DNA from: Sipunculus nudus
Lineage: Eukaryota; Annelida; Sipuncula; Golfingiida; Sipunculidae
NCBI GenBank assembly: GCA_026874595.1
Contig: CM049311.1
Span: forward strand, 20,148,176 to 20,212,175
DNA: 64,000 nucleotides
Reading direction: 5' to 3'
The position numbers and the translations under genes are program-made. Below the pieces are notes generated by a model. It did not search any database and was not told the origin of the DNA. It saw nothing but the letters and a program-made list of their open reading frames with translations. This document shows positions 1 to 10,048 of this stretch, one piece after another. Position 1 is the stretch's first letter, and the number at the start of each line of letters is the position of its first letter.

Positions 1-57
1 GAAGGAAGGAAGCAGGAGTGATTGCTATAGCCTGTTGTACTCACTTATTGTTAAAGA
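1..57 (+). other. 5' leader of Ty3/Gypsy element 1
   Basis: This short purine-rich stretch lies directly before the gag start. The 5' LTR and primer-binding site are not visible and are presumably left of the window. No gene is seen in it. Confidence 0.4.
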
Positions 58-2103
58 ATGGCTAGTCATAAGCAGTTAGATGTTTGTAAGGCGTCAGCCA
101 GACAGATGGCTGAACATCTGCCTGATATTCTTACTAAAGACTCCGCCAAAGAGATCATCCTGTTACGAGATGAAAACCCAGATTTTGGTCCAGACGATCT
201 AGAAGGTGTGACTGGAGTTTTGGCTGCAACATGGCTCCAGCTCGTCCAAGAGGGGAGACTGCATTTCTCAAATACAGAACAAAGATCTGAAATCCAAGAG
301 GACGACAGTGCTCCAGCAGATGTGGACATAAATGGGAAAGCCCATAGTGATCCAGAAATCAGTCAGCTGTTACGAGCCCATCCCAAACAAGGAGTGTATA
401 GGGGGAATGTTACAAAAAACAGAAGTAAACCCGTAGGCTATGACAGTACCTCAAACACCATCCAGGATATAGCCGATACGTTTCCATCATCTGCCATATT
501 GGCACCAAATGCACCTAACCGACGTAGACATTTGGGCTCAGTCAGCGCAGCATCTAATTCAACGATGGGCTACTCATGCCACTCAGACGAGGAGGGTAAC
601 CATCTCACTATCCATGATGTCCCCAGCCAATCTCCACATCGTGAACTTCCTCATAGGAGGCCAAGATTGGCATTAGTCACAAGTCGCACAGCAACAAGAC
701 ACCGTGACCCAAGCCAATATCTGGATGCATGCCCCTGTCATGATCAAGACCCATATTATCATAGCTATGATGTGCCCCCATTTCAGGTGCAACGGATACC
801 AGACAGGGACAATCTGCATGTTCGAGACAGGGAACCAACTTCCTGGGAGATGAGACATAGTCACAAAACCATGAGACACTCAAGGTCTGGGCAATCGAGG
901 GAGCAAATACCGAGGCGTCATGTGGAATATCTCCCTGTAGAGGATCACAGGTCTAGGAGTCGCAAACAATCAGGAAGACGGCGGAGGGATCATGGAAACT
1001 CAAGCACGTCAGAGAGTTCAGATAGTTCAAGTGATCGTGAATACAGATGTCTGAAGAGAAAGCACACTAAGCACCGCCATCATTGCTCCAGTTCAGATAG
1101 CTCAGAGGAGAGACATGGTGGTCATCACAGGGCCCACACAGGTCGCTCTTGTAGCCCCCAGGCGCCAAAGTTAATAACCTTCTCTGGCGGCGAGAACACC
1201 AACTGGGACAGCTTTATTTACCAATTCAGCAGGTATGCAGAACGGTATGGATGGTCCAGTCGTAAACGTGCAGAACGCCTTCTAGACTGCCTTTCTGGTA
1301 AAGCACTAGACTATGTGAGGGAACTTAGGCTGGACTCAGACTACCGAACCTTGAACCGCAAGCTAAGTCAGCGTTTTGGAATTAGTGAGGCCCCCATCAC
1401 TGTTCGTAGGGAGTTACAGTATTTGAAACAGGAGGAAAGGCAAACGTTAGAGGAGTTTGGCCAGAAGGTCCTATTTCAAGTCATGAACGGCTTCCCCGGA
1501 GCAAAAGAATCCACTATGGAGCAAATAGCGGTCGAGTACTTCCTGAAAGGTTGCCTCGACAAAAAGGCAGCAGCCACAGCTATGTGCAGAAACCCATCAA
1601 AGGTACACAAAGCGGTGCAATATGTCAAAGATGCTGCTAACAACTATAAGGCAATTTATGGCAAGTCATCACTGCCAGTCCGCAGGGTAAGTTTCCACAG
1701 TCATCCAGACTCGGAGGAGGAGACCAGCCATTCAGTCAGAGCCACGAGTGTAAGGGATGCTCCCAACTTTGAGTCAGCTAGAATCAGTGAATCAACAGGC
1801 AGTTCTGGATTTGAGATGAGAATGAACAAACGAATGGAAAAAATGAACGAGCAATTCAATGAAAGGATGAGCCGTTTAGAATCTATGCTGCAAACGTTGA
1901 TGGAACCATCAAGGTCAAGATCTAGGTCACCAAGTTACAGTCGTTCACCCCAGAGACCTGAAGAAACAGTTTGTTTTAAATTCCACCAAAAGGGCCATTT
2001 CAAACAAGATTGCCTGAGTAAATCACCGACAGGCCAGGAAACGGCACAGGGTTTAAATGCCAAAGGGTTGAGTCCACTGGCCAAGACTCAACCCGACTCC
2101 TAA
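58..2103 (+). CDS. gag: Gag-like polyprotein of Ty3/Gypsy element 1
   Basis: This is an uninterrupted 681-codon frame for the structural polyprotein of an LTR retrotransposon. The N-terminal third has no recognisable domain. A long Arg/Ser/His-rich basic region follows (about residues 200-365). A Retrotrans_gag capsid-like domain spans about residues 375-540, starting near PKLITFSGGE and containing WDSFIYQF and a run of helical segments. A short RS-rich stretch and a zinc-knuckle remnant lie near residues 640-655. The knuckle reads CFKFHQKGHFKQDC: relative to C-x2-C-x4-H-x4-C the second cysteine is Phe. The start is the first ATG after the leader. The frame ends at a TAA at 2101-2103, just past a -1 frameshift signal that leads into pol. 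The frame is intact although pol is broken. Confidence 0.85.
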   Translation: MASHKQLDVCKASARQMAEHLPDILTKDSAKEIILLRDENPDFGPDDLEGVTGVLAATWLQLVQEGRLHFSNTEQRSEIQEDDSAPADVDINGKAHSDPEISQLLRAHPKQGVYRGNVTKNRSKPVGYDSTSNTIQDIADTFPSSAILAPNAPNRRRHLGSVSAASNSTMGYSCHSDEEGNHLTIHDVPSQSPHRELPHRRPRLALVTSRTATRHRDPSQYLDACPCHDQDPYYHSYDVPPFQVQRIPDRDNLHVRDREPTSWEMRHSHKTMRHSRSGQSREQIPRRHVEYLPVEDHRSRSRKQSGRRRRDHGNSSTSESSDSSSDREYRCLKRKHTKHRHHCSSSDSSEERHGGHHRAHTGRSCSPQAPKLITFSGGENTNWDSFIYQFSRYAERYGWSSRKRAERLLDCLSGKALDYVRELRLDSDYRTLNRKLSQRFGISEAPITVRRELQYLKQEERQTLEEFGQKVLFQVMNGFPGAKESTMEQIAVEYFLKGCLDKKAAATAMCRNPSKVHKAVQYVKDAANNYKAIYGKSSLPVRRVSFHSHPDSEEETSHSVRATSVRDAPNFESARISESTGSSGFEMRMNKRMEKMNEQFNERMSRLESMLQTLMEPSRSRSRSPSYSRSPQRPEETVCFKFHQKGHFKQDCLSKSPTGQETAQGLNAKGLSPLAKTQPDS

Positions 2104-2110
2104 ATGGCCA
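2049..2110 (+). promoter_or_regulatory. -1 ribosomal frameshift signal (slippery site + hairpin/pseudoknot)
   Basis: The heptamer GGGTTTA at 2049-2055 lies in the gag frame as G GGT TTA, a canonical X XXY YYZ site. After a 9-nt spacer, GGGTTGAGTC (2065-2074) pairs perfectly with GACTCAACCC (2085-2094), giving a 10-bp stem. The loop contains TGGCCA (2078-2083), which can pair with a second TGGCCA at 2105-2110 to form an H-type pseudoknot. The gag stop at 2101-2103 lies inside the structure. The -1 frame is open from the heptamer into the protease region. Function is inferred from this geometry. Confidence 0.8.
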
Positions 2111-5100
2111 TCTGGAAGCCAAGGAAAATGTAATCGAGCCCAGCCTTGCACCTGGGGTTTACGGGCAATTAAAGAAAGATCAAGACCTGGTGACCATTGA
2201 AGCAAATGGGACTTTTGGTAGAGGGCAATCACTGGTGGTGCCCGTTGAGTTAAATGGAATAAGAACAAATGCAACAGTAGACAGTGCCGCACAGGTGTCC
2301 ATTTTGAGCAAAGACCAGTTTGAGCAGATACCGGCCGGCGAACTCATCAATACAAACCGAGTAAACCTGAAAAGTTTTGAAAAAGATGCTAGTCTTATCC
2401 CAAATGTCAAAGTCGATGGCAGAACACTCAAACTTGGGGACAAGCAGTATGAATGGCAGTGGTATGTAGCAGACATAACAGACCTGCTGCGCGTAGAATT
2501 CCTGATAGCCAAGAAGTGTTCCATGAACTTTGCCACCAACACTAAATTCATGCCAGAAAAAACAGTACTAGCATCTCTTAAACAAACTTACAATGGACAG
2601 CTGTGCCCAGTATATGTGGTAACCACTGGAAGAAGGCATATCATACCGCCTAACACGGTTTCTCGAATCAAGATGACAGTGCTAGGTGCAATGAATGGCC
2701 TTGAATTCATCATGGAACCCCTCGGCAGAAACTTTAAAGGACTCCATGTGTCAACCGCTTACACCAGAGAAGACGGGTTCCTCAGTTTGATAAACTACTC
2801 TGACCATCATGTGACACTGGAGGCTGGGGTCAGTATTGGCACTGCCTCAGAGATTTAAGAAACAATTGTCCCACAAGATCAGAACAATGGGGATTGGGAC
2901 AAGGGTGGTGGTGAGGCTTGTTCGGAATCGGCCTTGCTGGTCTGGGCAAGCGAACCACCATTCAGCACTTACCCGGTCCAAACAGCTTCACTGACGGATA
3001 CACGGGGCTCCAGTGTTGAGAAAACAAAAGTGCTGGGCAGCTTCGTCCTAACACCAGAACAAAGAAGGTACTGCACCATGCGGAAGGAGCTCCTTGCAAT
3101 TATGAGATTCTGCCGGCACTTTAGTCACTACGTTTTGGGAAGGAGGTTCGTTGTCAGGACAGATCACAATTGCCTAGCTTGGCTCGTGCCATTAAGATAC
3201 ATCAAGGAAAAGTTAACAAAACGGATTGAGGAGCTGGCAAAGTTTGTAATTATGAAATAGCCAGACGTGATACATCAGAGCGAAGGTACGCTTTCCCGTT
3301 TGCAAGATCTATTGGACAGGTGCAATTGTTATCAAGCTGTCTGCGATGGGGAACACCTTCCTTGCAGAGGTTGCCGGAACTGCACCATGGCTCATTACCT
3401 GTGGGAGAGTTTCCACAATGATGTCGACGACGTGTTGCCATTGGGGATGAGGCGGCTCGATGTCTGCATCTCAGACAGCCCGGATTCCCAGTTTCAGGCA
3501 GCCAAGCCGCCGGGTTGGGACTCGGCAGTTTGTGGTGCAGGTGATTGGTTTTCCTCGCCTGATAAGCACATTGTACTTGCCACGACAGTCCAGCAATGTG
3601 AGGAAAGTTTTCAAGAGAAGGACGCAGCACCATCCTATCCGGTGCAGGATTACCCTTCAACTGAACTTGCTGAGTTACAGGAACAGGACCCCGACATCAA
3701 TTCAGTGATATTATGGTTGTCATCTGAAGACTACAGTGAAATGCTGACGAAGGAAGACTTCATTCTGAACAGCCAGACGTCTACATGGCTGTGGTTCTTC
3801 AAGTCACAGCTGTTGTTTAAGGATCCAGCGCTGAACTACAAGTTGGAAGATACAGCCGGCTCTTGGACATACCTCGTTGTTCCTAGGTCCCTGCAAGCAG
3901 GAGTTTTGAGCATGTGCCACGGTAGTAAAGCTGCAACACACGTTGGCTATGAGAAATCGCTCACAAGACTGAAAAGGTCTTTCATTTGGTACCAGATGAG
4001 TCAAGATTGTAAGTGTGATTTGTGCCAGACGTGTGACTTGTGCCACAAGAATAAGAAGGCCACGAAAAGACCTAGTCACACTGGTTATCCAATGGAGAGA
4101 GTACATTTAGATGTGTTAGTCTCTTTCACTGAGGCAGGAAACAAATACGTAGCAATGTTGGTTGACAAGATCCCCAAGTAGGTAGGCTGTGCTACAGTTC
4201 CAGAACAATCAACTTCCACCATTGCCACCAAGTTCTTGGAGTATTTTGTCAGCACGTTTGGATGTCCTAAATATGTGCACACTGACCAGGGCACCAATTT
4301 TGGATCACAGATATTCTCATCTCTGTGCAGGTTGCTGGATATAGCCCATACCAGGACGACACCGTACCACCCAAGCTCCAACAAACAGATTAAAAGGCAA
4401 AATAGGACACTCCTTCAAATGATACGTTGTCTGAACGATGAGAATGTTAAAGATTGGGACCGTGATCTTCCAAGGATAGCTATGGCTGTGCACTCACAGG
4501 TGAACAGTTCAACCGGTTTCTCTGACAACCAGGTCATGCTAGGGAGAGTGTAGTCAAACCCGAGGGTCTTATCTTTGGCACAGCAACTGGCGAAAACAAA
4601 GACTCGCAGGGGTGCAGTGTAAACCAGTGGGTCAAGGACCTTAGGGACAGGCTGATCAAGATCCATGAACAGGTCAGGCAAAATTTGAAGACGAGACAAG
4701 CCTATCAGAAGAGGCACTATGATCTTAAGTAACGCGAGAGAGAGTTCGAACCTGGTGAGCTGGTGTATGAGTTAGATAAAACCACCAATAAGGGCACCAG
4801 CCCAAAGCTACAGCCAGTATACAAGGGACCATACTTGGTGATCGTCAGCAGGCATCCCCTCTGCAGTGTGAAGACTAGGAGACGCGACAGTTTCATACAC
4901 TACAATAACTTGAAGGCTTGTCCTACAAAGCACCTACCATTTTGGCCTCGCCGGGCCAGGATCCAGTTCTTAAAGGAGCAAAACCCTGAGTAAGAAGAAG
5001 CCAGCGATAGACACTCTGATGCAGACAGTGATTCTCAAGTCACAGGAAACCTATATTCGGAATCAGATCCAGAGGAATCAGACCTTTCAGGAAGCGGACC

Positions 5101-5314
5101 CTCTGCTCAAGAAGGTTCTGATGTCTCAGAGGCAGCTATATGGACGACGGACTCTGAAGTGGAACGCTCCCCGATGGTAGCTGAGGAGGAAAAAGGTGTC
5201 CATGACAGTGAAGCTCAGAATCAGGCTCTGCAACTTGGGGAAAAGGACCATCGCACTACCCGCAGAGGCCGCAGGAACCAGAGTCCGAGGCACCTTCAAG
5301 ATTTTGTTAAATAA
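2104..5314 (+). pseudogene. pol: Degenerate pol of Ty3/Gypsy element 1 (no reverse transcriptase)
   Basis: Pieces of a Gypsy pol follow each other in the usual order but are broken. An aspartic-protease region (about 2220-2560) reads VDSAAQVSIL, with DSAA where DTGA or DSGA is expected. A stop falls at 2856-2858. The next recognisable sequence (about 3030-3230) is already RNase H (YCTMRKELLAIMRF, FVVRTDHNCLAWLV), so the whole reverse transcriptase is missing. After a TAG at 3258-3260 come the integrase zinc region (H-x4-H type, then C-x2-C near 4017-4050) and the catalytic core, cut by TAG at 4179-4181. The core keeps the first two Asp positions (LDV, TDQGTNF), but the usual Glu is Lys in SSNKQIKRQN. 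More stops fall at 4551-4553, about 4729 and 4990. The last open piece (4994-5314) is acidic and ends in a basic tail. This copy cannot encode a working enzyme set. Confidence 0.85.
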
Positions 5315-5913
5315 GCGCTTAGATAAGTTGCTTATTAGATAAGTTACCTAACATAGTTAAGAGACTTCATCTGCAGTGGAGATACAATGAATGGTTTTTG
5401 TTCCCCAGCAGATGAATCTTGCACAGGAACACGAATTTGTTCCGGATTATGAGGAGGGTGACACTGAATCTCCAGAGCCCCCTCTTAATCTTAGTAATGC
5501 ATCCAGCTGCATGGTGCCTTAGTAATGTTTGTAACGGTTGGATGTGAAGCGGCCTGGTTCTGCTCTCATCCATGCATGATTCAGTTTACTTTGTTCGTTA
5601 AGTACTGAGGTATACACTATCACTCGACAGTGTGAGGGCTAGGAATCAGGATGAGTGAATATGAGGCGGCCCTGTCCTGCCTGTGTTCATGATGGACACC
5701 AGCTCGCATATTGTCAGGGAAGACGGGCCTGAAGACAGTTTTAATAAGAAGCCTCATATTTTTTCGAAATGATAAGTATTCGTCTCAGTGTGTCGAGTAA
5801 TTGAAGTTTGATTTGATATGTTTGTGCTGTCATATACTAGACTCAAGAGAAATAACCCTGATTAATGATGTGTTTTAAAGACATTCTGCTACAGTCACAC
5901 CAGTCAGTCTATG
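5315..5913. other. 3' non-coding part of Gypsy element 1
   Basis: This is sequence between the end of pol and the polypurine tract. No supported frame or env-like ORF is seen. Confidence 0.4.
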
Positions 5914-5926
5914 GAAAGGGGAGGGA
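5914..5926 (+). promoter_or_regulatory. Polypurine tract of Gypsy element 1
   Basis: A 13-base all-purine run (GAAAGGGGAGGGA) is immediately followed by TGTAAGAGG. This is the typical primer for plus-strand synthesis placed directly before a 3' LTR beginning with TG. Confidence 0.65.
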
Positions 5927-6190
5927 TGTAAGAGGAATGCACTCACGCCGAAGTGCAGCCAGGCCGACCTGCCAGCGACCTTACCAAGGGCCGGGATGGA
6001 AACCGCGAAAAGGGGAGGTCACCTGCCGAGTTTCTGTGTCAGTACGCTAGCCAAGTGCGGTCAAGTCTTTAACGACGGATTTCAAGCTACTGACCTGGTG
6101 ACACGTGACTGAGGGTGAGTTGTCACCTTTATTTTGGTGTGAGCTTCACGCTGAAGTTTACAGTACTGATGACCGATTACCCTCGTACAA
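5927..6190 (+). repeat. Probable 3' LTR of Gypsy element 1
   Basis: The left boundary is set by the polypurine tract and the TG dinucleotide. The right boundary is a guess at CCTCGTACA, the first reasonable CA end. The 5' LTR is outside the window, so no pairwise check is possible. Confidence 0.4.
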
Positions 6191-6904
6191 AAAAATGATG
6201 CAGGTAACGCCACCATGACCTTAATTTCATCTGACCAATATTTGCATAAAATTTGGTGAGGATAGCTCCAGCCGTTTATGGTTTGTGATTTTAGTATGCT
6301 TTTTTCGCTAAGTTCAGCTTTCTGTTACTCCGCCAAAAATGTTGGACAAATTGGCTGAACATTTTCGGAGAAGAAGATTTAATATTTTTTTAGCTTCTTC
6401 CCTATAAAAACTAAGTCAATACAGTTAGAAAAAAAAATAAATAAAAGTTTTTAGATGACTGATTTTTTGCATAAAATTTGATGATAATTTGATGATTTGA
6501 TGATTTATGTTCGCTAAAAATGAAAATATTTGCCATTAATTTTAAGGGCTTCAAACAAACGTGAGAAAAATGTGTGTATATTGTAGCTCTAACAGAAGGT
6601 ATTTTGAGGATTCTAAATATGTACATGTGTTTATAATTGAAGTTACAGGTAATTTTAAAATTTATTTCAAATGTAAAGGAACCAAGATAATTTAACAATA
6701 CTAAGACGACATCTTCAAACGCAAATATTAAGGCATTCTGAGAGCATTTTTTTTAATTGACAGCTGAGCTTTTAAAAATAAATCAATGTAATCTAATCGA
6801 AAACAGTAGCGAAATGGCCTGTAACTGCTTTATAAAATAAAATAGGACATACCAAATACTTTTAACTTCGTGTTCCTAAACATAGCTGCACAACTGACAG
6901 TCAA
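6191..6904. other. AT-rich spacer with degenerate repeat
   Basis: About 6220-6390 resembles, in reverse orientation, the repeat family at 26.4-27.3 kb: TTGCATAAAATTTGGTGA, 'ccgccaaaaatgttggac' and 'gctgaacattttcggagaag' mirror phrases there. The rest is AT-rich with no supported gene. Confidence 0.35.
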
Positions 6905-7175
6905 TAAAGCGGAGCCATCAGGTCGATGCGGTTCTGATGGACTTCAGTGAAGCATTTGACAAGGTCGATCATAGCCGCTTCATGCACAAAAAATAAGTCA
7001 AATCAGGGCTGCAGCCTTGATCAAAGACTACCTCTATTAATGGTAGTAGCAAGAGGTTAGTTGTAAATCGTTAACCACAGCACCTAGTGCCTTACGAGGT
7101 GCCCTTAAGGGTCAGATCTGGGACCGATTTAGTTCTTTATCTTTATCAACGATATATGCAATGACAATAATGAAT
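6905..7175 (+). pseudogene. LINE reverse-transcriptase relic
   Basis: The frame from about 6919 reads QVDAVLMDFSEAFDKVDHSR, the conserved RT palm motif of non-LTR retrotransposons, and then hits a stop. About 100 bases later, remnants of the 'VPQGSxLGPxLFxxFINDI' block can be followed only by changing frame (gaggtgccc, gggaccgatttagttc, caacgatatatgcaat). It is a short, frameshifted, dead fragment. Confidence 0.6.
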
Positions 7176-8041
7176 ACTACCGAACGCCATCATCTGATGC
7201 ATGGAAAGTGTGTTGATAAGTTATAATAATTATTTGTAAAATCCATGTAAAACAAATAAGTTTATATTATTGTAACATTTTCATGAAGTCTGAGACTTTT
7301 TGCTGATGATATAGACCAATAACTTTAAAGACTGATTATGAAATTCATAAAAAAAATTCATACACATTAAGTGGTCAAAAGAATGGCAAATGTATAATGT
7401 TACACATACTGTAGAAACATATTACACATAATAATGCTAGACTTGTGACTTTGTGTAGAGCCCATGTAAGGTTGATAAGGCAATAAAAAATTTTTTTTTC
7501 AATGATAAATTAAAACACGATTTTGCGATATAGTGGGCATAATATTGACTTTAGTCTTAGAAAATTGTTTATAAATTTTCTAGAAAAAAAATATTTTATC
7601 ATTTTTAGACTATACTAAGAGCTTAAATGGAAATATATAGAGGACTTCATAAAAGTCTACGATTGTATATGCATTTAAATTAAGCTCAAACAAGAATTAT
7701 TTTCAAATACAAATGCAAAAGCAATTTGAAAGTGTCGTCTAAGATTAGTGATAAAAAAAAACTTAATTTGGAATCATATAATAATTTTCCAGTAATATGT
7801 TCTACCGAGCCTGGTCTCAGCAGCCCATTAGACAAAGGTATTAAAAGACGGCAAATTAAAGTTAATTTGACAATACACTTGTAGGTATATTTGAATTTTG
7901 TGACTTTATCATTTTTCAATTTATTATTTAATTTTTCGCATCTGCAATTGTTGATTTCTTTAAGACATTTGCATCTACACTGATATACACAGACTCGTAT
8001 GAACACACCCTTTTTGGAAAGTCGGTGAATCAAACAACTAC
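7176..8041. other. AT-rich region, nothing recognised
   Basis: Low-complexity AT-rich sequence. Open frames on either strand are short and have no recognisable motif or consistent splice sites. Confidence 0.4.
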
Positions 8042-8195
8042 CTGTTTATTCCTTCCAGACTGGTCAGTTCATAGAAGTGCGACTCGCTCGGCACGGACGC
8101 CAGGGTCCCGCCGCGACTCTCACAGTCAGACAGAGCGTTTGAAAAGGTCTTCTCCTCGTAAGATAGGTAGTAACAGATATCACAGTATACGTTCC
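8042..8195 (-). CDS. Orphan C-type-lectin-like domain exon
   Basis: Read on the minus strand, a 154-nt open segment lies between an acceptor (cacaactgCAG) and a donor (AACAG|GTAGTT). It encodes YCDICYYLSYEEKTFSNALS, then DCESRGGTLASVPSESHFYEL. This matches the start of a C-type lectin-like domain: an aromatic 'Y-F' start, the helix 'F..A...C...G..LA', then 'PS..E..FL'. Splicing phases are 1 at entry and 2 at exit. The matching second half of the domain (WIG / C..C end) was not found downstream on the minus strand, so this is either part of a gene with very long introns or a stranded fragment. Confidence 0.5.
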
Positions 8196-8272
8196 CTGCA
8201 GTTGTGAAAAATTTCAATAAGTATTGAAACAAATACAGGCATAGGTATGTATCCACAAGTAATGTGTGTGTG

Positions 8273-8275
<3 letters not shown>

Positions 8276-8304
<29 letters not shown>
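8276..8304. repeat. (GA)n microsatellite
   Basis: About 14 GA dinucleotides flanked by GT-rich sequence. Confidence 0.9.
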
Positions 8305-8306
<2 letters not shown>

Positions 8307-8395
8307 TGTGTAAATTAACAAAAAAAAAATTACATATAAATTGAATCACCTGAAAATATTTCGTTGGTTGGTCGCACTCAGTGTTTATGATAATA

Positions 8396-8936
8396 TAGTC
8401 CGTTTCATCCCCTCATGTCCACCTTTTTTTTTTGCTATAAAAATTTTTATTAGTTACATTTCAAGGGAAACAATTATAGTGGAGAGTAGAGGATGAAAGG
8501 ACCTTATTTTCAACAAAGTAAATAAATACCTACCTTACACCTTATTAAAGAAACAGAATTATTTGAAAATATGAGAAATCAGTCTACTTTTTACAACATA
8601 TCAGACCCACTTATGGCGGTCACGGTCATTGGTCACATGCAAAAACAGCCTCAACTGACAGCTGCTGATTGGATGATCTCATGTTAACAATCTAAAAAAT
8701 ATAACCAGCTGAACCAAAGATGGCTACTTATGGAGAGACACACCATATGTGCCAGATCATGATAAAGAGACGAAATGGTTGTGAAACATAAACGGGGGAT
8801 TTATTGTGAAATTCTTAACTGCCATATTAGGTTGTCACTTCTATTTGTTGTTTTCTTGGAAAATATTGAAAAATATAAACTTTTAAGTAAATCATCTAGA
8901 AAAAAACAGGTGGACAGCAGGTTGTGAAATGGATTA
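8396..8936. mobile_element. Non-autonomous TIR element, copy 1 (about 540 bp)
   Basis: The ends form imperfect inverted repeats: TAGTCCGTTTCATCCCCTCA on the left and, reading inward from the right, TAATCCATTTCACAACCTGC. The interior matches the second copy at 35306-37199, for example 'cattttacaacatatcag', 'cagcctcaactgacagct' and 'gatggctacttatgga'. No transposase frame is present. The flanks agree only in TA, so the target duplication here is unclear. Confidence 0.75.
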
Positions 8937-9821
8937 TAGACCTGCATGTGTATAGGAGAAACGGCTTTCTATGTTGCTGTCTTGCATTATGATCCCACAA
9001 ATAGCAAGTCGACAGTGTTGAGAATTCCATGTGTTGAATTTACCGGGCTCATCTATTCTATTCTCAATGAGGAGGTCGCCATTTACTGCGGTACTTTATT
9101 CCATGCACGAGGTTTTAGTTAGTTTTATCCATATCTAAAGATTAAGTTCAAGTTTCGTAACAGTGCAGATTAAATAATATTAATAATAATAAAAAAAAAG
9201 TTGATGGTCAACCTAAATTTTCAAAATGTTTGTGCACAGTGGAAGTTGGACACCACCCCCTCTTACCCTCGCCTCAACCTCGTTCCTCGCTATATATGCG
9301 GAGTGTGTGGGTGTGCGTATGTGTGTGTATATGTGTGCTCAGTCCTTGCCTTTCAGTAGAAAAAAGTACACCTGTATGACCGTCATGCATCGCCAGGACC
9401 ACCCAGCCATTCTTCTTTATCTAGAAACCTGTAGCACCTTACAACTACATCAGATCTGATATTTTGAAGAAGTAAATTGATTTTTAGAAATGACATATAT
9501 GCAGGATATCACTTTACGGTACACACATAACCTTAGTCTATCCCTTCATATACTATTGAGGTATCTTAATTATAGATACTGTACATTTTGATGCATGAAA
9601 TAGTCAATAATATGGTTATAAAGGCATACATATATTTATACATATATCATTGATAAATATAAATATCCATAAAATATTTGGGTGGAGCACAGAGAGGCAT
9701 TAAAATTTAAAACAGGCAGAACAAGAAGTGCATGTATGTAGTTCATGCATCACTCTTTATTATCAACGAGTCATTTATTATGGCCCACATCTAACTATAG
9801 CTTTTCTAATAAGCTTGTCAA
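8937..9821. other. Intergenic sequence, nothing recognised
   Basis: AT-rich with a short GT-rich tract near 9300-9330. No gene supported. Confidence 0.4.
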
Positions 9822-9847
9822 ATAATAATAATAATAATAATAATAAC
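9822..9847. repeat. (AAT)n microsatellite
   Basis: About eight AAT/ATA trinucleotide units. Confidence 0.85.
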
Positions 9848-9906
9848 AATGTATCATTCTTTGCTATATCCTATCATTATCCTACATCCTCATCATCTAT
9901 ATCCTC

Positions 9907-10048
9907 AGTGGCGGACCAGGACAGGGATCCAACCCCGGCCCCCCCCCCCCCCTTTTTTTTTTAGCCGAAACAACCTTTTTTTTAGGTTTACAAACCAAAT
10001 TTTGCGACCTGGACCCCCTGCTTTCTGGATCAGAGTCCAGAGGACCCT
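9907..10048. repeat. Repeat remnant with poly-C/poly-T tract
   Basis: It begins CAGTGGCGGACCAGGA, which resembles ends of common small DNA transposons, and contains a C14 run followed by T10. No clear partner end was found. It abuts the start of the 340-bp array. Confidence 0.3.

Noticed and set aside
3250-3660. 136-codon minus-strand ORF in element 1
   Set aside because: Shadow of the integrase-region frame on the plus strand.
8038-8349. 103-codon minus-strand ORF starting in a GA/GT microsatellite
   Set aside because: Only the part between the splice sites at 8042-8195 is protein-like; the upstream part translates simple repeats and intron.
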